A stretch of 13,053 nt of DNA, taken from NCBI GenBank assembly GCA_023436525.1, contig JAEZIW010000251.1, positions 1 to 13,053 on the forward strand, read 5' to 3'. A program made the translations under genes and the position numbers. The notes under the pieces are model-generated. The model was not told the origin of the DNA and did no database searches. It saw only the letters and a list, made by a program, of their open reading frames with translations. This document shows positions 7,737 through 12,994 of this stretch, piece after piece; positions within the stretch are counted from its first letter, which is position 1; each line of letters opens with the position of its first letter. This DNA comes from Bacillota bacterium. GTDB taxonomy: Bacteria; Bacillota; Clostridia; Christensenellales; SZUA-584.

Positions 7737-7754
7737 GGGTCACGGTGCTTTTTT
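7711..7754 (+). terminator. Terminator after the hydrolase gene, with promoter in its loop (copy 2)
   Basis: GCACCGTG (7711-7718) pairs perfectly with CACGGTGC (7741-7748), eight pairs, followed by TTTTTT (7749-7754). Three base changes relative to copy 1 (6399-6441) preserve or improve the stem, including a C-G to T-A exchange, which supports a selected hairpin. Confidence 0.75.
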
Positions 7755-7779
7755 ATATTTGACGACAACCGGAGGAACA

Positions 7780-8889
7780 ATGTCCTTTAAATTTACACTG
7801 AAGAAAACATGCAAACACACCATGGCGCGGCGGGGGTGCCTTGAAACGCCGCACGGCGTGATTGAAACGCCGGTGTTTATGCCGGTGGGCACACAGGCGA
7901 CGGTAAAGGCGTTAACGCCCGATCAGGTAAAGACAGCGGGTGCCGAGATCATACTCTCAAATACATACCATTTGTACCTGCGGCCGGGCCACGATCTTGT
8001 CAAGGAAGCGGGCGGGCTGCACCGTTTTATGAATTGGGACAAGCCGATACTCACGGACAGCGGCGGCTTTCAGGTGTTCTCACTCGGCGCGCTGAGAAAA
8101 ATTACCGAAGAGGGTGCGGCGTTTCAGTCTCACCTCGACGGCTCACGGCACATGCTGAGCCCCGAAAAGGCAATGGAGATTGAGCAGGCGCTCGGTGCGG
8201 ACATTATTATGGCGTTTGATGAGTGCACGGCATATCCTGCTGAGTATAATGTTGTGTCAGCAGCGATGGACCGGACGCACCGCTGGCTGGAGCGTTGTAT
8301 AAAATCTAAAACACGCGAGGATCAGGCGCTGTTCGGCATCGTACAGGGCGGGCTGTATGCGGATTTGCGGACAGAGAGCGCCAAGGTGATTGCCTCGATG
8401 GATCTCCCCGGCAACGCGATCGGCGGGCTGTCGGTGGGTGAACCGAAGCCGTTGATGAACGATATGCTCGATGTGGTGACGCCGCTGCTGCCCGAACACA
8501 AGCCGCGCTATTTGATGGGCGTTGGATCGTTTGACTGCCTGGTTGACGGCATTGCGCGCGGGGTGGATATGTTTGACTGTGTGCTGCAGACGCGCGTGGC
8601 CCGTAACGGCACGGCACTCACGCGGCGCGGAAGGCTCGTGATTCGGAACGCGACATATGCACGCGATTTTACACCAATTGAGCAAGGGTGCACCTGTTAC
8701 ACCTGCCAGAACTTCACGCGGGCGTATGTGCGACATCTGATTAAAACGAACGAGATTCTCGGCGCGGTGCTGCTTTCAATTCATAACGTGCATGCGACGA
8801 TACAGTTCGTTAAGGATATCCGCACAGCCATAGAGCAAGACGAATTTGCGGCGTTTAAGGATGATTTTTTTGCCAATTACAAAGGCTGA
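7780..8889 (+). CDS. tgt: Queuine tRNA-ribosyltransferase (bacterial tRNA-guanine transglycosylase)
   Basis: Tgt exchanges the wobble guanine of tRNAs with GUN anticodons for preQ1, the step before QueA. The product is 369 residues from ATG 7780, which has GGAGGA (7771-7776) just upstream. Asp93 in LTDSGGFQVFS and Asp266 in GVDMFDCVL correspond to the catalytic acid and nucleophile. Zinc ligands are C304, C306, C309 (GCTCYTC) and H335. The QGG motif (189-191) and GGLSVGEP (215-222) are intact. One minor oddity: VLQTRVARNG has Gln271-equivalent where the family usually has Pro (VLPTR). An in-frame ATG at 7735 lies in the -10 box and was rejected. The gene has its own promoter and is not coupled to the hydrolase gene. 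Confidence 0.96.
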   Translation: MSFKFTLKKTCKHTMARRGCLETPHGVIETPVFMPVGTQATVKALTPDQVKTAGAEIILSNTYHLYLRPGHDLVKEAGGLHRFMNWDKPILTDSGGFQVFSLGALRKITEEGAAFQSHLDGSRHMLSPEKAMEIEQALGADIIMAFDECTAYPAEYNVVSAAMDRTHRWLERCIKSKTREDQALFGIVQGGLYADLRTESAKVIASMDLPGNAIGGLSVGEPKPLMNDMLDVVTPLLPEHKPRYLMGVGSFDCLVDGIARGVDMFDCVLQTRVARNGTALTRRGRLVIRNATYARDFTPIEQGCTCYTCQNFTRAYVRHLIKTNEILGAVLLSIHNVHATIQFVKDIRTAIEQDEFAAFKDDFFANYKG

Positions 8890-8910
8890 AACCGATGATG
8901 CAGAACTAAA

Positions 8911-8927
8911 ACGCCGTAAAACGGCGT
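8911..8927. other. Short perfect stem-loop after tgt
   Basis: ACGCCGT (8911-8917) and ACGGCGT (8921-8927) form a 7-bp stem with loop AAA, 22 bp after the tgt stop. No T-run follows on the + strand, so it is a weak terminator candidate or an mRNA 3'-end stabiliser. Confidence 0.4.
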
Positions 8928-8984
8928 AAACAGGTTATAAAAGTGAACTTTTTGGGAACGATCAACATTATTCGAAAAAAACAG

Positions 8985-9013
8985 TTGATAATTGGGACTT
9001 GCTCATATAGTAT
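8985..9013 (+). promoter_or_regulatory. Sigma-A promoter for yajC
   Basis: TTGATA (8985-8990), a 17-bp spacer and TAGTAT (9008-9013). The predicted start near 9020 leaves a leader of about 35 nt before ATG 9055 and rules out the in-frame TTG at 8992 as a start. Confidence 0.65.
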
Positions 9014-9054
9014 ATATACTCAAGAAACTTTTTTTTAAAGGCAGGGTGAGTGTT

Positions 9055-9369
9055 ATGGGTACAGGAACAGCCGATATGCTTGGTCAAATACTACCTATAG
9101 TTGGTATATTTGTCGTTTTTATTCTGTTGATGATCATTCCGCAGCGGAAGAGAAAAAAGCAAATGCAGCAGCTGATGGACAGCTTAAAACCCGGTAAAAT
9201 GATTAAGACCATTGGTGGTATGTATGGGAAAATCGTGGCGGTGAAGGAAGACCTTGTGACAATTGAAGCGATGCCCGACAAGGTGCGTTTGGTTTTCACA
9301 AAAGGCGCGATCGCAACAGTCGAAGATTCCGATTTGCCGGACAACGAACTGACAGACGCAGCGAAATAA
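9055..9369 (+). CDS. yajC: Preprotein translocase subunit YajC
   Basis: YajC is a small inner-membrane protein associated with SecDF in the Sec translocon. The 104 residues have one transmembrane helix (about 12-28, LPIVGIFVVFILLMIIP), the typical PQRKRKKQMQ stop-transfer stretch (29-38), and the soluble YajC core LKPGKMIKTIGGMYGKIVAV (about 44-63), whose end is variable. AGGGTGAG (9043-9050) is the ribosome site for ATG 9055; GTG 9046 is a less likely in-frame alternative. In many Firmicutes secD and secF come next, but here a terminator and a repeat array follow. Confidence 0.93.
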   Translation: MGTGTADMLGQILPIVGIFVVFILLMIIPQRKRKKQMQQLMDSLKPGKMIKTIGGMYGKIVAVKEDLVTIEAMPDKVRLVFTKGAIATVEDSDLPDNELTDAAK

Positions 9370-9377
9370 GTTATAAA

Positions 9378-9402
9378 AGAAGACCTGATCGGTCTTTTTT
9401 TA
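9378..9402 (+). terminator. Rho-independent terminator after yajC
   Basis: AGAAGACC (9378-9385) pairs with GGTCTTTT (9391-9398), with one G-U, around the loop TGATC; the T-run extends to 9401. It ends the ruv-que-tgt-yajC region. Confidence 0.8.
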
Positions 9403-9450
9403 TTTCGTTTATAAACTGAGCAAGAGTTTCTTGATTAAGAAAATGAAGAA

Positions 9451-9573
9451 AAAAGTCCTTTAGGCGGCGTTTGCCGCGATTGAATTTTATCTGACAGCCC
9501 AGTATATACATTTGGTATACAGGAATCTTTTAGTTTAATTTCTTGGATGGAACGTCATAGATAGAGAAAACAA
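9451..9573 (+). repeat. Structured repeat unit A1
   Basis: This is the first of seven related units. Core: AGTCCT (9454-9459), hairpin GCGGC-GTTT-GCCGC (9464-9477), a CTGACAGCCCAG box, and hairpin TATAC-ATTTG-GTATA (9505-9519), then AGGAATCT. The 3' tail from 9531 (TTTCTTGGATGGAACG, then TCATAGATAGAGAAA) is nearly the same in A2 and A3. Relative to A2, the second hairpin shows a compensatory A-T to C-G change (9508:9516 versus 9883:9891). Confidence 0.75.
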
Positions 9574-9584
9574 AAAAGCAGCAA

Positions 9585-9630
9585 GGCCTCCCTCAGTCGC
9601 CTACGGCGACAGCTCCCTCCAGAGGGAGCT
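9585..9630. repeat. MITE-like hairpin element between units A1 and C1
   Basis: After GCCTCCCTCA come two adjacent hairpins: GTCGCC-TAC-GGCGAC (9596-9610) and AGCTCCCT-CCAG-AGGGAGCT (9611-9630). It shares the GGCGACAGC word with the elements at 1771-1870 and 9761-9807. It looks inserted in the array and is not part of the A/B/C consensus. Confidence 0.7.
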
Positions 9631-9698
9631 AATTGGTATGAGTATTTTTCAAGAGCCGAAAATGAGTGGTGTTAGTTGTTCTTGAATCAATAAAAGAG

Positions 9699-9765
9699 AA
9701 AGAGTCCTGTTGGCGGCGATTGCCGCGATAAACGTAGTAACGGGCAGCAGAGTGTTTTAACACCT
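9699..9765 (+). repeat. Structured repeat unit C1
   Basis: AGTCCTGT (9703-9710), hairpin GCGGC-GATT-GCCGC, then GATAAACGTAGTAACGGGCAGC. It ends with a small hairpin GTGT-TTTA-ACAC (9752-9763), which runs directly into a MITE-like element. The GTTT loop of A units is GATT here. C1 and C2 share CGTAGTAACGGGCAGC in place of the TTTTATCTGACAGC of A units. Confidence 0.65.
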
Positions 9766-9807
9766 CATCAACCGTCTAATGGCGACAGCTTCTCTTTAAA
9801 AGAAAAG
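9761..9807. repeat. Degraded MITE-like element joined to unit C1
   Basis: CACCTCATCA...GGCGACAGC resembles 1839-1867. It is followed by CTTCTCTT-TAA-AAGAAAAG (9789-9807), an eight-pair stem with one mismatch. Confidence 0.55.
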
Positions 9808-9824
9808 CATATCATTTGAAATTA

Positions 9825-9960
9825 AAAAGAGTCCTGTTGGCGGCGTTTGCAGCGATTGTTTTTATCTGACAGCCCAGTATATCCCTTTGGGATACAGGAA
9901 TCTCTTATTCTAATTTCTTGGATGGAACGTCATAGATAGAGAAAGCAATAAAACATCACT
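9825..9960 (+). repeat. Structured repeat unit A2
   Basis: TCCTGT (9832-9837) can pair with ACAGGA (9894-9899) to close the unit, with AGA/TCT continuing outward past one mismatch. Inside are GCGGC-GTTT-GCAGC (9840-9853, one G-A mismatch), CTGACAGCCCAG, and TATCCC-TTT-GGGATA (9880-9894). The conserved tail runs to 9960. With B1 it makes the first half of an exact 300-bp tandem duplication. Confidence 0.75.
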
Positions 9961-10124
9961 AAGAAAGAATCCTGTTGGCGGCTTGACGCGATTCGCATTA
10001 TATCAGGACAGCACTGTTATACCCCTTCGGGGGTATAGATATCTTTATTTATTTGCGAATTATGAGGATGAGAATTTAAAAGAGTGGTTTATTTGCGATG
10101 CTTTATTCTTTGTTGATATAGAAA
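9961..10124 (+). repeat. Structured repeat unit B1
   Basis: It opens with AATCCTGTTGGCGGC (9968-9982) but has a shorter, weaker first hairpin (GCG-GCTTGA-CGC). A GGACAGCACTG box leads into an eight-pair hairpin, TATACCCC-TTCG-GGGGTATA (10018-10037), closed by the stable C(UUCG)G tetraloop. The B-specific tail (TTTGCGAATTATGAGGATG and on to GTTGATATAGAA) is shared with B2. Confidence 0.75.
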
Positions 10125-10260
10125 AAAGAATCCTGTTGGCGGCGTTTGCCGCGATTGTATTTTATCTGACAGCCCAGTATATCCCTTTGGGATACAGGAA
10201 TCTCTTATTCTAATTTCTTGGATGGAACGTCATAGATAGAGAAAACAATAAAACATCACT
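10125..10260 (+). repeat. Structured repeat unit A3
   Basis: It matches A2 at an offset of exactly 300 bp, but with an intact first hairpin (GCGGC-GTTT-GCCGC). TCCTGT (10131-10136) and ACAGGA (10194-10199) can close the unit. TATCCC-TTT-GGGATA lies at 10180-10194. Confidence 0.75.
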
Positions 10261-10424
10261 AAGAAAGAGTCCTGTTGGCGGCTTGACGCGATTCGAGTTA
10301 TATCCGGACAGCACTGTTATACCCCTTCGGGGGTATAGGTATCTCTATATTTATTTGCGAATTATGAGGATGAGAATTTAAAAGAGTGGTTTATTTGCTA
10401 TACTTTACTCATTGTTGATATAGA
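10261..10424 (+). repeat. Structured repeat unit B2
   Basis: It matches B1 at an offset of 300 bp through the UUCG hairpin (TATACCCC-TTCG-GGGGTATA, 10318-10337), then about 302 bp after small insertions. AGTCCT and AGGTATCT can pair partially around the unit. Its tail has acquired TGCTATACT (10396-10404), an extended -10 look-alike absent from B1. Confidence 0.75.
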
Positions 10425-10500
10425 AAAAAGAGTCCTTTTGGCGGCGATTGCCGCGATAACGTAGTAACGGGCAGCACAGTGATTTGACATCTCGATGCGT
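10425..10500 (+). repeat. Structured repeat unit C2
   Basis: AGTCCTTTTGGCGGC (10431 on), hairpin GCGGC-GATT-GCCGC, and GATAACGTAGTAACGGGCAGC as in C1, followed by CACAGTGATTTGACATCT. It is the last unit of the array and runs into a second palindromic segment. Confidence 0.65.
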
Positions 10501-10620
10501 TTCATCCTCGACCAAATGGCTTAATACGGTGAATAGCGCAGTTCGTCGGGACACCGTCAGGGTCGGCTTCGAAGCATCCACAGACGGTGAGGCACGCCGC
10601 ATGAGACCTAGCTCCTTTTC
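10501..10620. repeat. Palindromic non-coding segment after unit C2
   Basis: CACCGTC (10552-10558) and GACGGTG (10583-10589) form a 7-bp stem that encloses the palindrome GCTTCGAAGC. It has higher GC than the A/B units and no supported gene; the only open frame here is a short antisense one that runs through repeat sequence. From 10621 to about 10750 I see no gene or clear site. Confidence 0.45.
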
Positions 10621-10755
10621 TCTCCTATTTGATAAAAACTTTCTTTAACGCATCATAGCACGACAGAAACCGCAGTGCGAGCATGATACTGTAAAAAATG
10701 TAACGTAACATTATATTGGGTTGCCGGTAAAGTCATCACGCATGCGGCCAGCCCA

Positions 10756-10761
10756 TATAAT
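10756..10761 (+). promoter_or_regulatory. Possible -10 box before the small helical protein gene
   Basis: A perfect TATAAT lies 36 bp before the chosen start codon. No good -35 hexamer is found at 16-18 bp spacing, so the promoter call is weak. Confidence 0.35.
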
Positions 10762-10796
10762 CTACAGAACGCATGCAAAGCGGGAGGAGAATGCGC

Positions 10797-11105
10797 ATGG
10801 GTGATATCCGCAACACGCTATATCGGCATTATGGAAGGCTGGGCGTGGCTCTGATTCGCTGTATGCAGCAGCTAAAAAACAATAGCGCCGATGGATTTTG
10901 CGCATACAAAAAAACCGCGGAGGAAATTGAAGCGTTGATGCGAGTCTGCGCATGCGGCGAAGGGGCTGAAACGGCTGCCGAAGAAACACTGCGCCAAATG
11001 CAAAATGCCGCAAGGCTTGGGGATGCCGCCGCACTATCGGTTGTGCTCGAAACGCAGGCCTACCCGATGGTGACAGCTTGGCTGGAGCGAATTCAAGAGA
11101 ATTGA
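10797..11105 (+). CDS. Small helical protein of unknown function
   Basis: I do not recognise this 102-residue protein. It is predicted mostly alpha-helical, soluble, without signal peptide or membrane segment, rich in Ala and Glu, with four cysteines (22, 35, 51 and 53; the last two as CAC). ATG 10797 is chosen because GGGAGGAG (10782-10789) sits 7 nt upstream. ATG 10791 is too close to it, and the in-frame ATG at 10773 lacks a ribosome site. The next gene starts 12 bp after its stop, so the two probably form an operon. Codon use resembles the neighbours, which supports a real gene despite the lack of a known family. Confidence 0.7.
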   Translation: MGDIRNTLYRHYGRLGVALIRCMQQLKNNSADGFCAYKKTAEEIEALMRVCACGEGAETAAEETLRQMQNAARLGDAAALSVVLETQAYPMVTAWLERIQEN

Positions 11106-11117
11106 TTTGAGAGGTGC

Positions 11118-11450
11118 ATGATGCCGTTGTATCCAATGAAGTTTGCGTTTACACCGGGCGAGAACGAGCGCATAGAAGCTGTGGTGAGCGTGCCCAAAGA
11201 GCAGCGTGCCATTGTTCACGGCACGGTTTATGATATGGACTCGAATCGTGTTCCCGACGCGGTGGTGCGTCTTTTTTCCTGCGACGGCGCAAATCTTGCG
11301 CCTGTGGCAGACGCGTTTACAGACGGTGACGGCGAGTTCGTTTTCGGGCCGGTGGAAGCGGGAAAAAGCTATTTGGTTAAAGTGTATGTTAACGGTGCTA
11401 TACTGCGAGAATTAACGATACGACCGAAAAAATTAAAAAACAAATCATAA
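11118..11450 (+). CDS. Carboxypeptidase regulatory-like (transthyretin-like fold) domain protein
   Basis: The 110-residue product consists almost wholly of one beta-sandwich domain of the CarboxypepD_reg type. The core reads IVHGTVYDMDSNRVPDAVVR (32-51), then TDGDGEFVFGPVEAGKSYLV (68-87), the usual order of GxV-D--G-P-V---V and T--G-F-F-----G-Y. There is no signal peptide, so it is cytoplasmic unless carried by a partner. Upstream residues FAFTPGENERIEAVVSVPKEQRA precede the domain in two short pieces and are probably an extra strand. GAGAGG (11109-11114) fits either ATG 11118 or, with better spacing, ATG 11121. It is 12 bp from the upstream helical-protein gene. Function unknown; the fold is usually a binding or structural module. 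Confidence 0.7.
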   Translation: MMPLYPMKFAFTPGENERIEAVVSVPKEQRAIVHGTVYDMDSNRVPDAVVRLFSCDGANLAPVADAFTDGDGEFVFGPVEAGKSYLVKVYVNGAILRELTIRPKKLKNKS

Positions 11451-11455
11451 AATCA

Positions 11456-11484
11456 TTGAATTTCTATCGCTGCCCTTATATACT
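11456..11484 (+). promoter_or_regulatory. Sigma-A promoter for the kinase-like membrane protein gene
   Basis: TTGAAT (11456-11461), a 17-bp spacer and TATACT (11479-11484). The predicted start near 11491 leaves only about 12 nt of leader, without a Shine-Dalgarno site, before ATG 11503. Confidence 0.6.
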
Positions 11485-11502
11485 TTATAAAATAGTATAT
11501 AT

Positions 11503-12804
11503 ATGGGGTCGAAGACAATTTTGGGAGAATATTTTGACGAATGTCAGGCAGTTCAGAATCAAGTAGACGCTGAGCTTTTTGCCATATTACCCGTGGTGGA
11601 GCAGGTGCGAACCCTGCACGCTAAAGGACAGTATGGCTTTGATATCTGTCCGCAAAATATTGTAATGACGCGACGCGGCGCACAGCTGCGCGTCAGAAAT
11701 ATCGCATTAAGCCCAAACGGTGCCAGCATATACAGGCCGGGTTATTCACCGCGCGAACGGTATACGGGCGGCGCACTCGGCCCTTGGACGGATGTGTATG
11801 CTGTCAGTTCGCTGGTGTACACGGCCATGACGGGGCTGTTGCTTCCGTCGGCGTTTGAGCGCGGCAATTCAGAACCGCTGTTTTGCGCCCTGAACGAAAA
11901 GTACCGCGAACTGGAAGACGCTGTAACGCAGGGGTTATCGCCGGAGGCGTCGGGAAGGCCGCGGTCTCTTGATGCGCTGGCAGTGCAGATACAGGCCTGT
12001 CTTATCGGGTATGCTCCGGCGGAAAAACACAAACCCAAAAAAGCACCCGGCCGCAAACGCATGATCGCTGCGGTTGTCATTTCGGCACTGCTGCTTGTGA
12101 GCGGTGCGGTGCTTGTAAATGAGATCAATTATTCTGAGGCCGATGCACACGCCAAAGCGGGAGAATATGAGCTTGCACAGAATAGCTTAAAGGGTGTGTT
12201 TTCGTTTTATAAGGATGCACAGCAGTTAAACGACTATGCCGGTGCGGGCAAGAGGCTTGCCAGCGGCGATTATGACGCAGCGACTCAAGACTTTACGGCG
12301 CTGGGTGAATACAGAGATTCCAAAGATATGCTCAAAGAGACGGCTTACCGGCACGCCCGGGCGCTGAACGAGCAGGGAAAACTGCCCGAGGCGGAGCAGC
12401 TGCTGCAGACTATCAAAGAATACAAGGATGCGGGATCGCTTCTCAGGCAGATCAGCTATGAAATCGGCGGCATGTACCTTGACGCAGGGCTTTATCTTTC
12501 GGCGCTTGAGGCCTATACAAACGCTGAGGTTTTTGCGGATGCGGCGGCGCTGGCGGCGCAGATGAAGGGCAAGCTGTATGCGGCGGCGCTGGACGCCATA
12601 GAAAAAGGCGATGCTAAGACGGCGGCACAGTATTTTGCCAAGATACCCGGCTATGAGCAGGCGGATGAACTGAATCAGCTTGCGGGGCTGCTGGTGCGCG
12701 TTCAGGGCGGAGAAGCGATTGCGCAGGAAGAGTACGGTTTTATAATGGGCTTTGCGGATTGGGTGGATTTATCGGCCTATGCGGATGCTCTGGAGGGCTA
12801 TTGA
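11503..12804 (+). CDS. Kinase C-lobe (pseudokinase) - transmembrane - TPR-like repeat protein
   Basis: The 433-residue protein starts inside what would be the kinase C-lobe. VVEQVRTLHAKGQ (31-43) matches helix E. GFDICPQN (45-52) replaces HRDxxxxN, keeping D47 and N52. RNI (65-67) replaces DFG. PGYSPRERY and GPWTDVYAVSSLVYTAMTG match the APE/DxWS region. There is no N-lobe, glycine loop or Val-Ala-Ile-Lys lysine, and an in-frame stop at 11488 excludes an upstream extension. It should therefore be catalytically dead. A transmembrane helix (187-206) follows a basic linker. The outer part (about 210-433) has repeats of the type GEYRDSKDML, KEYKDAGSLL, GLYLSALEAY and GDAKTAAQYF, as in TPR-like proteins of Clostridia. 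Role is perhaps ligand or protein sensing at the membrane; this is inference. ATG 11503 has no Shine-Dalgarno site; in-frame TTG 11521 is an alternative. Confidence 0.75.
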   Translation: MGSKTILGEYFDECQAVQNQVDAELFAILPVVEQVRTLHAKGQYGFDICPQNIVMTRRGAQLRVRNIALSPNGASIYRPGYSPRERYTGGALGPWTDVYAVSSLVYTAMTGLLLPSAFERGNSEPLFCALNEKYRELEDAVTQGLSPEASGRPRSLDALAVQIQACLIGYAPAEKHKPKKAPGRKRMIAAVVISALLLVSGAVLVNEINYSEADAHAKAGEYELAQNSLKGVFSFYKDAQQLNDYAGAGKRLASGDYDAATQDFTALGEYRDSKDMLKETAYRHARALNEQGKLPEAEQLLQTIKEYKDAGSLLRQISYEIGGMYLDAGLYLSALEAYTNAEVFADAAALAAQMKGKLYAAALDAIEKGDAKTAAQYFAKIPGYEQADELNQLAGLLVRVQGGEAIAQEEYGFIMGFADWVDLSAYADALEGY

Positions 12805-12847
12805 TCATATTTTCAAGTTAACAAATTGTGCCGGTATTTATCGCCAG

Positions 12848-12866
12848 AAAATCTGACGATTTTTTA
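12848..12866 (+). terminator. Weak terminator after the kinase-like gene
   Basis: AAAATC (12848-12853) pairs with GATTTT (12858-12863) around TGAC, with a T-rich run to 12870. The stem is AT-rich, so strength is doubtful. Confidence 0.35.
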
Positions 12867-12947
12867 TTTTCGCTGAATATGAGCTTGCCTTGTTCTTAAT
12901 ATATCAAACACTAGAAAAGATTGGAACAAAAATGAGGCAAGAATCGT

Positions 12948-12953
12948 TATAAT
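12948..12953 (+). promoter_or_regulatory. Possible -10 box for the gene at the window end
   Basis: A perfect TATAAT lies 41 bp before ATG 12995. TTGGAA (12921-12926) is 21 bp upstream, too far for a normal -35 box. Confidence 0.35.
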
Positions 12954-12994
12954 GACAGACGGCGTCAGTAAAAGTTATCGGAGCAAAGATTACT

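Noticed and set aside
7735..7779. Upstream ATG of tgt giving 15 extra residues
   Set aside because: The ATG overlaps the -10 box and the extra codons cross the terminator hairpin. ATG 7780 has the GGAGGA site and the conserved N-terminus.
9983..10213. 76-codon + strand open frame across units B1 and A3
   Set aside because: It runs through repeat units and ends in repeat sequence, and has no ribosome site. The A2-B1 and B2 copies do not keep the frame, so it is chance.
9451..10500. CRISPR array
   Set aside because: Repeats are 70-160 bp with internal variation and a 300-bp period, not short identical repeats with unique spacers, and no cas gene is visible.
9451..10500. tRNA or riboswitch array
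   Set aside because: No T-loop TTCRANNC or CCA end is seen, and most units are not placed as leaders of a gene.
10405..10602. 65-codon antisense open frame starting MRRASPSVDASK
   Set aside because: It lies across unit C2 and a palindromic segment, without a promoter or ribosome site in good position. Treated as repeat-derived.
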